From assembly GCF_000015205.1 (NCBI RefSeq), contig NC_008701.1, positions 1,057,436 to 1,121,435 on the forward strand: a DNA stretch of 64,000 nt. The letters run 5' to 3'. The translations under genes were made by a program, and so were the position numbers. A model generated the notes under the pieces. The model had not been told where the DNA came from, did not search any database, and saw only the letters and a list, made by a program, of their open reading frames with translations. The DNA is from Pyrobaculum islandicum DSM 4184 (GTDB taxonomy: Archaea; Thermoproteota; Thermoprotei; Thermoproteales; Thermoproteaceae). Of the stretch, positions 52,146 through 60,172 are shown piece by piece (the stretch's first letter is position 1; every line of letters begins with the position of its first letter).

Positions 52146-52241
52146 AGTAATATTATAATTCAGAATTTAAAAGTATTACTAAGTTAAACGAGTAGACCTA
52201 GGAATAACAAAAGACTTAATAAGAAAGCCGAGCATATTTCC

Positions 52242-54101
52242 ATGTTATTATTAACAATAGACGTTGGAAGTCAGAAGGTAGGTAAAAAAGAGCTTAATGT
52301 CTCCGGTATTCTTGAAATAGCGTTAACAGTACATAAAGAGGCAGAGTCATGGCGCTTAGACCCCCTATCTCCTGAAGCCCCCGTGGTATTCGGCTTCGGC
52401 CCTTTCGTAGGCGGAAGACTATACGGAGTACACAGACTTGTGTTTGTATTTAAAAGCCCGCAGACAAAGACTCTTCATATATCTGCTATAGGCGGCGTTG
52501 CATATAAAGCGATGGGCATGGGCGCTCAAGCCGTTTCTATTGTCGGAAAGGCGGAGAGGCCGATCGCTTTGTTTATTGCAAACGGCGATGTGAAATTTAT
52601 AGAGGTAAACCCAAGCGATGCATATGAAACAGCTAGACAATTATACGAGCGCTATATAGACTTTTTTAAACAATATGATGCGAGAGCGCTTGTCGTAGGA
52701 CCTGCGGCATATACCACATACAACGGCGCTGTTATATCTATAGATATAGACGTTAAAAAAGGTGAGTTTAAACTAGGCGCGGAAGACTTTGCCGCGCGAG
52801 GCGGCCCAGGCACGGCGCTTGCCCAAGGGCACAACGTTGCAGCAATTGTGTTGGGGGGCTTTAAAAAGCCGTTGTATGAAAAAATATCAGATCCAGAGGC
52901 TATAGACAAGATATTTCTCTATAAGTTTGGAAAACGTTATATCGATGTTGTACAAGAGAAGACTATTAAATATAGATTCGACCCGAAGCTAGGGACGGGA
53001 GGCACCTTTGGCGTAAATTATCTACACTACCGCGACCTTCTCCCCCTTTTCGGCTATAAATCCATATATATGTCTAAGGAGGAGAGAATAAAACATGCGG
53101 ACTTGATAGTAGAGCTGTTCTGGAGGCCCTTCCAGAGAGAGGTATTTGAAAAATCAAAAAGTTGGTATAACTGCGGAGAGCCCTGTCCAGTCGTCTGTAA
53201 AAAAGTGTGGCGCGGCAAGAAGGTCGACTATGAGTCATTCCACGCCGCCGGGCCCTTCATAGGCAACTACCTATTTGAAGAGGCTGTTCCTCTCGTCGAT
53301 AAGATAGATAGACTCGGTCTAGACGCCATAGAGACTGGACATATAGTTGCCTGGCTCTTTGACGCCGTATATGTAGGCCTTTTAAAGCCAGAAGAGGTGG
53401 GCATAGACGAAATTCCAGCATTTGACCCACAGAGTTTTAACCCGGTGGAGGACTCTAGAAAAAACGCCCGGCTTGCGATAAAGCTTGTGGAAAATTTTGT
53501 AAATAACACTACCGAGGTGTTGTCGCTTGTTGCAAAGTACGGAATTAGGAAGGCCGCGCGGGAGTTAGAAAGAAAATTTCACGACAGAGTAGTAACTACT
53601 GGCCATAGGTTTAGAGACCTTGCAGTATATGCGGCATATGGTACCGAGGGGTATATGACGCCTAACTTCTACTGGGCGCCCGGCCTAGTGGCGCCGATGT
53701 ATATACAAGGCCGCTACTGGACAAACTACAACCCCACCTTCATGGCGCCTGAGGACTTCGCAAAGTCATCTTACGAGAGGGCGGTGGCCGAGGCCTATAT
53801 AGACAACGCAGGGATATGTAGATTCCACCGCGGATGGGCAGAGCCCGTGTTGAAAGAGCTATACACACTCGTGGGTCTCGACCCCCCGACCCCTGAGATC
53901 TACAGAGGGTTTGCCCAGTATGCGAAGTTAGCAGGGGCAGAGCCCATGCCCTGGGAGAGCAAAAGGGCGAGAGACCTCGTCTCCACGCTGGCGAGGGAGC
54001 TAGGCTCAAAAGAGTGGCAGTTCCAAGACTATGACGACTACTACGAGTGGTGGATTAGGTTCAAGGACGCGCTTGACAAGCTCATCAGTGGGGGTGCCTA
54101 G
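52242..54101 (+). CDS. tungsten glyceraldehyde-3-phosphate:ferredoxin oxidoreductase (GAPOR)-like
   Basis: 619 residues of the AOR family. The N-terminal part, VVFGFGPFVGGRLYGVHRLV and SAIGGVAYKAMGMGAQAVSI, resembles GAPOR more than AOR or FOR. Cluster ligands are seen in NCGEPCPVVCKK, and GLDAIETGHIVAWLFDA is in domain 3. GAPOR oxidises glyceraldehyde 3-phosphate to 3-phosphoglycerate, reduces ferredoxin and replaces GAPDH in glycolysis; it is known in Pyrobaculum aerophilum. It uses a tungstopterin (or molybdopterin) cofactor. The subtype is inferred from sequence pattern only. Confidence 0.85.
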   Translation: MLLLTIDVGSQKVGKKELNVSGILEIALTVHKEAESWRLDPLSPEAPVVFGFGPFVGGRLYGVHRLVFVFKSPQTKTLHISAIGGVAYKAMGMGAQAVSIVGKAERPIALFIANGDVKFIEVNPSDAYETARQLYERYIDFFKQYDARALVVGPAAYTTYNGAVISIDIDVKKGEFKLGAEDFAARGGPGTALAQGHNVAAIVLGGFKKPLYEKISDPEAIDKIFLYKFGKRYIDVVQEKTIKYRFDPKLGTGGTFGVNYLHYRDLLPLFGYKSIYMSKEERIKHADLIVELFWRPFQREVFEKSKSWYNCGEPCPVVCKKVWRGKKVDYESFHAAGPFIGNYLFEEAVPLVDKIDRLGLDAIETGHIVAWLFDAVYVGLLKPEEVGIDEIPAFDPQSFNPVEDSRKNARLAIKLVENFVNNTTEVLSLVAKYGIRKAARELERKFHDRVVTTGHRFRDLAVYAAYGTEGYMTPNFYWAPGLVAPMYIQGRYWTNYNPTFMAPEDFAKSSYERAVAEAYIDNAGICRFHRGWAEPVLKELYTLVGLDPPTPEIYRGFAQYAKLAGAEPMPWESKRARDLVSTLARELGSKEWQFQDYDDYYEWWIRFKDALDKLISGGA

Positions 54102-54107
54102 TGTCCC

Positions 54108-54300
54108 CCTACCTCTCTCTTGGCCCCTCCCCGGGGGACTCGGGGGCCCGCCCCGGGTACACCGGGGCGAGGGGGCGGGTCATACGGGGGTCGGCCACGA
54201 GTCGCTTGTTTTTACAACAGTTTGGCGTCCCCGTCTGCCGCTCCAGGGGCCGTGCGTCGTTCATGAAATAGAGAGAGTTACGAGGTTAAAAGTGTGATGG
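54108..54300 (-). repeat. GC-rich structured repeat, type I, 3' of complete tnpB
   Basis: Minus-strand order after the tnpB stop: CTTTTAACCTCGTAACTCTC, then TTTCATGAACGACGC, then GGCCCC and the core with ACGGGGACG/GGGGGT stems. It ends at GGGGCCAAGAGAGAGG. Of bases 54121-54180, 51 of 60 are G or C. It separates tnpB from convergent GAPOR. This copy follows an intact tnpB and so is the best candidate for a functional TnpB-associated RNA. Confidence 0.72.
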
Positions 54301-54319
54301 TTCGGAGTGGAAAAATGGG

Positions 54320-55543
54320 TTATTTTGTCTTCTGGAGTAGTTCCCAATACCTCCTCTCAGCCCATATCACCGGCACGTTGTCGCGGTGTGCTCTGAAGCC
54401 GCAGGCGGGGCAACGCATGAAGCGGCCGTTCTCAACCGCCATCTTGGCTCCACAGCGGGGACACACTGTGCTGTAGAGTCTCTCCTCTAGATACGGCAAT
54501 CCATACCATTGTGCGAGCGCCTGTAGGCGCTTCCTTAGTTGTCCCAAACCGTCTAGGAGGTGTTTCCTCACGCCGTTTCCGCCCCTCTCCTTCAACTCCC
54601 GGTAGCTCTCGTCTTCCATTGTGTCGACGACTATGGCGGCTTGGTGCTCTCTTGCCAACTTTATGATCTCGCGGGCGGCGTTTATAACAACGTCGAGGAT
54701 TACGCCGTAGCGCTTTGTCTCAAGCTTCCACAGCTGTCTCTGGAGATCCAACGCTCTACGCGGGTCTCTGTCCTCGTCCACACGCGCGAGAGCTCTGCTT
54801 AATTGACTTATGTGGGCGTGGATCTTCTCAAGCTTCCGTATCCGCTCTTTCCTAGGAAACTTCAGTAGCTTTACGACTCTGCCGTCGGCCACGAGACCAA
54901 CCTTTATGTAGTGGTCAAGGCGGTTGACATCGACGACGACAAGCGCCCTGGGCTCTATCTGCGTCACCTCTCTAGCGAATACGAGAGCGACATATAAACC
55001 ACAGTATGTCTGCTCCTCCTTATCGTCTCTCTTCTCAATGCCCAAATATCCCAACTTGAGTCTGGCGCCTTCTTCCAACCGCTTTTTAATCCAAGCGACG
55101 TCGCTTTTCTTCAGCTCGATGGCGAAAGGCGGTATGCCCAACCTCCGCACTCTGAGGACACCGCTCTTTAGGTCAACGAAGACCGCTCTACTCATATCTT
55201 TCTCGTTTTCAACCCTAAGTTGCGCATTCAGCGGAATTGCCTTGTGGAACACCACGTCGCGCCAGAAGAACTTAGCTTTATGTACCAAGTACCTCCCCAA
55301 CCCGTACTTGGGAAACACCTCATCTATTATCTTGACAGCCAGCTCCCGCCTGTCTGGCGTGAGGAGTCTGTCCAACTCCTCCGCCGTGAGTCTCGGCTCC
55401 TCTTGCCCCGTGATTTCTTTGAGCAATGTTTTGGCGTACTCCTCTGCCGCTAGATGCATACGCGTCACTAGGTCTAGGACGTCTGGCCGCTCCTCGACGA
55501 GACGCCAAGGTATTTCAACCTTCAGCGTTCTATATGCGTACAT
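54320..55543 (-). CDS. tnpB: complete TnpB-like RuvC-fold protein
   Basis: 407 residues. RuvC-I is LVVVDVNRLDHYIK and the RuvC-II strand IVVDTMEDESYRELK carries Asp instead of the usual Glu. The zinc ribbon is CPRCGAKMAVE...CPACGF, and RuvC-III is AHRDNVPVIWAERRYWELLQ. It is intact and the stop follows QKTK. Unlike the 12295 copy, its upstream sequence lacks ACTAGTTTTTCTTC. The downstream element is type I, while the 12295 copy has type II. No TnpA is nearby, so mobility would need a transposase in trans. Confidence 0.88.
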   Translation of the reverse strand: MYAYRTLKVEIPWRLVEERPDVLDLVTRMHLAAEEYAKTLLKEITGQEEPRLTAEELDRLLTPDRRELAVKIIDEVFPKYGLGRYLVHKAKFFWRDVVFHKAIPLNAQLRVENEKDMSRAVFVDLKSGVLRVRRLGIPPFAIELKKSDVAWIKKRLEEGARLKLGYLGIEKRDDKEEQTYCGLYVALVFAREVTQIEPRALVVVDVNRLDHYIKVGLVADGRVVKLLKFPRKERIRKLEKIHAHISQLSRALARVDEDRDPRRALDLQRQLWKLETKRYGVILDVVINAAREIIKLAREHQAAIVVDTMEDESYRELKERGGNGVRKHLLDGLGQLRKRLQALAQWYGLPYLEERLYSTVCPRCGAKMAVENGRFMRCPACGFRAHRDNVPVIWAERRYWELLQKTK

Positions 55544-55578
55544 GGCCTTGTATGTGGCGGAGACTGGAATATCTGTTG

Positions 55579-55893
55579 GTTATAGAAGGCGCATGGGGGC
55601 AGGCCAAAAGTTTCACAAGACAAACCCACAGCGCCGACGTGAAGGCGGCGTCGAGAGACACTTGTCGGCCATGTTGTTGACCTTCGCCGCCACAAGAACA
55701 ACCGTCGTCGTAAGCAACGTGTTGACACCCGCCGGCGTCATACGCCGCCGTTGCCGCCCCTCGCGTTGTTCATACCAGTGCCGATAGTCGCGGCGTTGGC
55801 GACACTCACGACGATAACCGCCGTAAACCCGTTTCTTAACCCACCCACACCTCTAAACAACGCAACCACACACCACTTTCTACTACCTCGGTT
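55579..55893 (+). pseudogene. decayed small ORFs of accessory island
   Basis: Two overlapping frames look like pieces of former genes. ATG 55591 gives about 64 codons (KFHKTNPQRRREGGVERHLS then MLLTFAATRTTVVVSNVLT). A second frame from about 55751 has a hydrophobic helix (ALFIPVPIVAALATLTTITA). Neither has a promoter or a recognisable family. A frameshift between them could reconstruct one membrane protein. The layout mirrors the 11.4-12.2 kb island beside the other complete tnpB. Confidence 0.35.
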
Positions 55894-55926
55894 CACCTGC
55901 CTGACAGCGGCGACGTCAGGCAGGTG
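55894..55926. repeat. 12-bp inverted repeat, shared with first tnpB locus
   Basis: CACCTGCCTGAC and GTCAGGCAGGTG form a perfect 12-bp stem with a 9-base loop (AGCGGCGAC). The same stem with a slightly changed base pattern lies at 12199-12233. Both follow a small hydrophobic ORF. It is probably a terminator or a site belonging to the element that carried these ORFs. Confidence 0.65.
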
Positions 55927-55979
55927 TGTGGGGGAGTTGAAAGGGCGCTTCTGGCTTTTCTCCTCCTCGCCACGTGTAG

Positions 55980-56231
55980 GGCCGAACCGCCGAAGAGACG
56001 GCGCCCTCGGAGCAGGCCCTCACGCTTAGGCAGATCGCCAAGCTGATCGAGACTCTGCGGAAGGAGGGGCTCCCAGACAGTGCTCTTGTAGTATTCCGAG
56101 AGCTGTATATAGTCCACGGAAAGGGCGGCGTGTATGACTATTATACCGTCGTGGGCGGCAACGTCGAAATAGACTCTCTCGCCGTTGAAGACGGAACATT
56201 CGACGACGTTCAGTCCGACGAATACCGGTGA
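55980..56231 (+). pseudogene. unknown small protein frame without start codon
   Basis: The frame runs 83 codons from a TAG (55977-55979) to TGA 56231. It contains a believable protein: TLRQIAKLIETLRKEGLPDS, ALVVFRELYIVHGKGGVYDY and an acidic end (GTFDDVQSDEYR). No ATG, GTG or TTG precedes the conserved-looking part. The only GTG upstream (55974) is followed at once by TAG. It is either a gene killed by a nonsense mutation at codon two or one with an unusual start. Confidence 0.45.
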
Positions 56232-56375
56232 GACGCCGACCGAGACGAGTGGGTTTTTGTGCCCAAACGCCGGTAACACCCCCTTTTCCTCCCAACTTTC
56301 GCTTTTCTCTCTCTAATTGTTTTTGGCGTATGAACTTGAGAACGACGACAATGGGGTTGGGTTTTTGCAGAGACT

Positions 56376-56771
56376 TTATTTACCGCTGTCTTGTAGTTTC
56401 GTTGAGGTGAACTTGCTTTCACCAACGTGCCTAGGCTCGTGGACTAGCTCGAGTGGAAATTCTTTCAGTTCGCCTCTTTTTAATTTTTCCAATGCCTCAA
56501 CTACGGTGGCGCCTTCTGCAAGATATATCTTGACTCCCCTTGCCTTGAAGGCATAGTAGGCGGGCCTCCCAATTTCCCTAGTGATCACTACATCGGGCTT
56601 GAGCCTGAGGATCTCCTCCCACCTGTGCCCGCGCCCAGTGATCACTTCGTCGTTTTTATAACTCTCAACTCTATCGCCATCTACTACCAAGAAATACGGC
56701 GCTTCTCCAAACTCGTCAGAGATCGGGGAATTGAGGCCTTTAAGTTCGTTTACCGGAATCAGTATACGCAT
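56376..56771 (-). CDS. NifX/NifB-type cofactor-binding domain protein
   Basis: 131 residues of the dinitrogenase Fe-Mo cofactor biosynthesis superfamily (RNase H-like fold). It opens RILIPVNELKGLNSPISDEF then GEAPYFLVVDGD, and has PDVVITREIGRPAYYAFKAR and GVKIYLAEGATVVEALEKL. Archaeal members without nitrogenase may carry metal or Fe-S clusters. The last 15 residues (KFTSTKLQDSGK) look extended into accessory sequence. It is divergent from the por operon. Confidence 0.8.
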   Translation of the reverse strand: MRILIPVNELKGLNSPISDEFGEAPYFLVVDGDRVESYKNDEVITGRGHRWEEILRLKPDVVITREIGRPAYYAFKARGVKIYLAEGATVVEALEKLKRGELKEFPLELVHEPRHVGESKFTSTKLQDSGK

Positions 56772-56959
56772 GACAAAAATATTCGTTTCCCATTTTTAAC
56801 AATATCCAGTGAATAACAACTATATACTCTATATATTATTAAAAATGTATATAAAAATCGTTTTGTACCATGTATATTTAACTTTATAATAACTTAGCGT
56901 ATTAATTTGCAACAAGTGCGAAATAGATAAAGTTAAATAGTGATAGTTATTCACATCCT
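56772..56959. promoter_or_regulatory. AT-rich divergent promoter region of nifX-like gene and por operon
   Basis: The interval is strongly AT-rich, with several TATA-like boxes (TATATATTATTAAAAATG near 56831-56848; AAGTTAAATAG 56931-56941 before porG; and GTTAAAAATGGG on the minus strand before the nifX-like gene). AAGTTAAATAG is about 25 bp from the porG ATG. The other boxes may give extra control, but no repeat suited to a known regulator is evident. Confidence 0.5.
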
Positions 56960-57481
56960 ATGTTAGAGTTTCGTTTTCACGGCCGCGGCGGCCAGGGTAT
57001 GGTTACCGCAGCACAAGTTCTTGCGACAGCGGCAATACTAGAGGGTAAATACGCACAAGCATTTCCTGAGTTTGGCCCAGAACGTAGAGGGGCTCCTGTA
57101 AAATCCTACCTCCGTATCTCCGACAATCCGATATACTTGCGTGAGCCTGTCTTAAACCCAGATGTTATTGTAGTGGCGGACCACTCACTCTTTGTTGCCG
57201 AAAATCCTCTTGATGGGGCGAAGCCCACGACTATTCTAGTTGTAAACGGCGTATATAAGACATCTTTAAAGACTTATTACATAGATGCAACTTCCCTCTC
57301 TATGAAAATCTTAGGGAGGCCTATTGTAAACACGGCTTTGATAGGCGCGGTTATTAAGGCAACAAGTGTGGTTTCGTTAAGCTCGGTAATTGAAGCATTG
57401 AGAAAATACTTCTCAGGCAAGCTATACGATCTAAATGTAAAACTAATAGAGACGGCATACCAGGAGACAAAAGAGCTATGA
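56960..57481 (+). CDS. porG: pyruvate/2-oxoacid:ferredoxin oxidoreductase, gamma subunit
   Basis: 173 residues. The signature is FHGRGGQGMVTAAQVLATAA, followed by AFPEFGPERRGAPVKSYLRI. It is the first of four genes (gamma, delta, alpha, beta) with four-base overlaps, the archaeal four-subunit layout. The complex makes acetyl-CoA (or a branched acyl-CoA) and reduced ferredoxin. Pyruvate versus isovalerate specificity cannot be told. Confidence 0.93.
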   Translation: MLEFRFHGRGGQGMVTAAQVLATAAILEGKYAQAFPEFGPERRGAPVKSYLRISDNPIYLREPVLNPDVIVVADHSLFVAENPLDGAKPTTILVVNGVYKTSLKTYYIDATSLSMKILGRPIVNTALIGAVIKATSVVSLSSVIEALRKYFSGKLYDLNVKLIETAYQETKEL

Positions 57482-57789
57482 CACTTCCTAAGGCAACTCA
57501 GTTGCCTATAGGGGCGGTAATACCTGAGCCTGGCTCTACTAGGAAAAACATTACAGCCGGTTGGAGGACTTTGAGACCTGTGATAAACGACGAAAGATGT
57601 ATAAGATGCCAGCTCTGTTGGCTCTACTGCCCCGAGGGTACTATAGTAGAAAAGAGGGGCGTGTTTAAAGTTGGAAATAGAACCTACGATGTAAAGTATG
57701 AAATAAATTATGACTATTGCAAAGGTTGTGGTATTTGTGCAAACGAATGTCCTACCAAGGCAATAGAGATGGTTCCAGAGACGACATGA
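57478..57789 (+). CDS. porD: pyruvate/2-oxoacid:ferredoxin oxidoreductase, delta (ferredoxin) subunit
   Basis: 103 residues with two 4Fe-4S motifs: CIRCQLCWLYCPEG and CKGCGICANECPTKAIEM. It carries electrons from the thiamine site to external ferredoxin. The N-terminal 40 residues (GAVIPEPGSTRKNITAGWRT) are typical of PorD. It overlaps both neighbours by four bases. Confidence 0.95.
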   Translation: MTLPKATQLPIGAVIPEPGSTRKNITAGWRTLRPVINDERCIRCQLCWLYCPEGTIVEKRGVFKVGNRTYDVKYEINYDYCKGCGICANECPTKAIEMVPETT

Positions 57790-58967
57790 TGCAGATACAG
57801 GAGGTAAAACATAAAGAAGCGTTGACTAGCAACTACGCCGTTGCATATGCGGTAAAAGCTGCAGATGTAGACGTCATTGCTGTATATCCAATCACGCCGC
57901 AGACCACAATAGTTGAGAAACTAGCTGAATTTGTAGCCAACGGCGAGTTAAACGCAGAGCTTATACATGTGGAGTCTGAACACTCAGCTCTCTCGGCTGT
58001 AGTAGGCGCGTCGGCGACAGGCGCTAGAGTTTTTACAGCGACGTCAAGCCAGGGGTTGGAATATGCACACGAGATACTCCATATTGCAAGCGCCTTGAGA
58101 CTCCCCATAGTCATGGCCGTTCCCGCAAGGGCGCTTTCTGCGCCAATTAGTATACACGGCGATTATAGTGATGTCATGAACGCAAGAGATACCGGTTGGG
58201 TCATTTATATTGTCGCATCTGCCCAAGAGGCTTACGACACTATTATACAAGCGTATAGGCTAGCCGAGTCTGTATATTTACCAGTCATGGTGGCGTACGA
58301 CGGCTTCTTAATGAGCCATACGGTAGAGCCTGTAGAACTTAACGATGAGAGTGAAGTCAGAAAATTCCTCCCACGCCAAATAAGGCCATATACGCTTAAC
58401 CCCAAACGCCCAGTTACCATGGGTCCTCTTGCATCTCCAGATTGGTATTACGAGTTCAAGTACCAACAAGTGTTGGCGCTTAGAGAGGCTTATAAAGTCG
58501 CAAAAGAGGTAGATGTCGCATATGGCTCAAAATTTGGCCGTAGCTACGGCGTAGTTGAAACATATAAGATTGAAGACGCCGACTATGCATTAGTTACATA
58601 CGGCGGCGCGGCTTACGGCAATGCGAGAATAGCCGCAGATAGAGCAAGAGAGAAAGGTATTGCAGCTGGAGTTATAAGAGTGAGGTTATACAGGCCGTTT
58701 CCCACTTTGGAGATTCTAAAGGCGTTAGAAGGGGTCAAGGCCTTTGCAGTAGTCGACCGGGCGATAATGTTTGGCAGTCCCGCCGAGGGACCGTTATATA
58801 AAGACATAGCAACGGCTATGTATATGAACGGCATAGATAAACCGGCGATAAATATAATCCACGGCATAGGGCAGCGCACGATATATGTCGAAGATTTATA
58901 CAAGGTGTATACAATGCTAAAAGATAGGCCGGGTAAAGAAGTCGTATTTATGGGCGTGAGGATATGA
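57786..58967 (+). CDS. porA: pyruvate/2-oxoacid:ferredoxin oxidoreductase, alpha subunit
   Basis: 393 residues from ATG 57786 (the longer frame from 57717 lies inside porD). VIAVYPITPQTTIVEKLAEF holds the 2-oxoacid-binding YPITP motif. ARVFTATSSQGLEYAHEIL and MAVPARALSAPISIHGDYSD follow. It pairs with the beta subunit downstream. ATG 57789 is an equally possible start. Confidence 0.94.
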   Translation: MMQIQEVKHKEALTSNYAVAYAVKAADVDVIAVYPITPQTTIVEKLAEFVANGELNAELIHVESEHSALSAVVGASATGARVFTATSSQGLEYAHEILHIASALRLPIVMAVPARALSAPISIHGDYSDVMNARDTGWVIYIVASAQEAYDTIIQAYRLAESVYLPVMVAYDGFLMSHTVEPVELNDESEVRKFLPRQIRPYTLNPKRPVTMGPLASPDWYYEFKYQQVLALREAYKVAKEVDVAYGSKFGRSYGVVETYKIEDADYALVTYGGAAYGNARIAADRAREKGIAAGVIRVRLYRPFPTLEILKALEGVKAFAVVDRAIMFGSPAEGPLYKDIATAMYMNGIDKPAINIIHGIGQRTIYVEDLYKVYTMLKDRPGKEVVFMGVRI

Positions 58968-59908
58968 AGCTCTACTATAGGACTCTAAGAGATTTACCAC
59001 GTGAGGAGCTCTTTGCCCCTGGCCATAGGATGTGCGCCGGTTGTGGCGCCGCAATTGCCATGAGGTGGATAACAAAAACGGTAGGTCCTAACGCAATAAT
59101 AGTCAATGCGACCGGCTGTGTTGAAGTTACAACAACGCCGTATCCAGAAACGGCGTGGATGCACCCCTATATACACGTGGCGTTTGAAAACTCTGCAGCA
59201 GTGGCATCCGGCGTGGAGGCCGCGATAAAAACTCTCAAGAGAAAGGGTATGTGGGATGCGGGGGATACAAAAGTAGTTGTGATTGCAGGAGACGGCGGGA
59301 CATACGATATAGGTTTACAGTCGCTCAGTGGGATGCTTGAACGGAGACACGGCGTTTTGTACATACTCTACGACAACGAGGCCTACATGAACACAGGCAT
59401 ACAAAGAAGCGGTTCCACGCCAAAATTTGCCTGGACAACAACAACGCCTGTGGGTACTGCAATTAGAGGGAAAATACAATGGAAAAAAGACATCATGGGC
59501 ATAGTAATGGCCCACAGAGTGCCTTATGCTGCAACAGCAAGTGTAGCGTATGTATTAGATATGGTAAATAAGATAAAGACGGCGCTTGAATATACCGCGG
59601 AGGGTCCCACATTCCTACATATCTTTACCCCCTGTGTCCCCGGTTGGCGCTATCCAGAAAATAAGACAGTTGAAGTTGCTAGACTAGCGGTAGAGACCGG
59701 CTATTTTCCACTTTACGAATGGGACCATGGCAAGTTGATACTAAATCCGCCGAGTAACAATCACATAGACAAATCGAGAAGAAAGCCGTTAAAAGAATAT
59801 TTAAAACTTCAGGGGAGATTTGCTCACCTCACCGAAGAGGAAATAACAGAGCTAGAAAAAGAACTTGATGCCTATTGGCAATATCTCGCAAAATTAGCTC
59901 AATTATAG
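58964..59908 (+). CDS. porB: pyruvate/2-oxoacid:ferredoxin oxidoreductase, beta subunit
   Basis: 314 residues. The N-terminal cluster cysteines are in HRMCAGCGAAIAMRW and NATGCVEVTT. The thiamine-diphosphate motif is VVIAGDGGTYDIGLQSLSG followed by YDNEAYMNTGIQRS. HIFTPCVPGW supplies another cysteine. It is the catalytic ThDP subunit and the last gene of the operon. Confidence 0.95.
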   Translation: MKLYYRTLRDLPREELFAPGHRMCAGCGAAIAMRWITKTVGPNAIIVNATGCVEVTTTPYPETAWMHPYIHVAFENSAAVASGVEAAIKTLKRKGMWDAGDTKVVVIAGDGGTYDIGLQSLSGMLERRHGVLYILYDNEAYMNTGIQRSGSTPKFAWTTTTPVGTAIRGKIQWKKDIMGIVMAHRVPYAATASVAYVLDMVNKIKTALEYTAEGPTFLHIFTPCVPGWRYPENKTVEVARLAVETGYFPLYEWDHGKLILNPPSNNHIDKSRRKPLKEYLKLQGRFAHLTEEEITELEKELDAYWQYLAKLAQL

Positions 59909-60172
59909 CCTTGGTCTCGGCAGGCTATATTTTCTATAACAGAATTGTGAAGAAAGACTTGACGTAATCTCTCTATTCTTCGTGGAGAGCATAGCGCCAT
60001 CCGGCTTGTGTACGATGGCTTTACGCCACGACCGGACTACTAATTATGTGAGCCCCACAGCTCAAGGCGACGGCAGTTCAACTTTAAAGGGCTTATCATA
60101 TTATCAATGTATTTCTCTTATCTGAGCGTGTTTATATGCGTAGCTCTTAAAAAATATGCGAGTGTAGTTGTC
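59909..60172 (+). other. intergenic region before surface-protein gene, with two TATA-like boxes
   Basis: It holds short pairing segments (GCCAT...ATGGC around 60008-60030; CCGG...CCGG) that could form a small hairpin, but nothing I can name. CTTTAAAGG (60080-60088) is about 25 bp before ATG 60107, and CTTAAAAAATA (60145-60155) about 25 bp before ATG 60173, giving two possible leaderless starts for the next gene. Confidence 0.4.
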
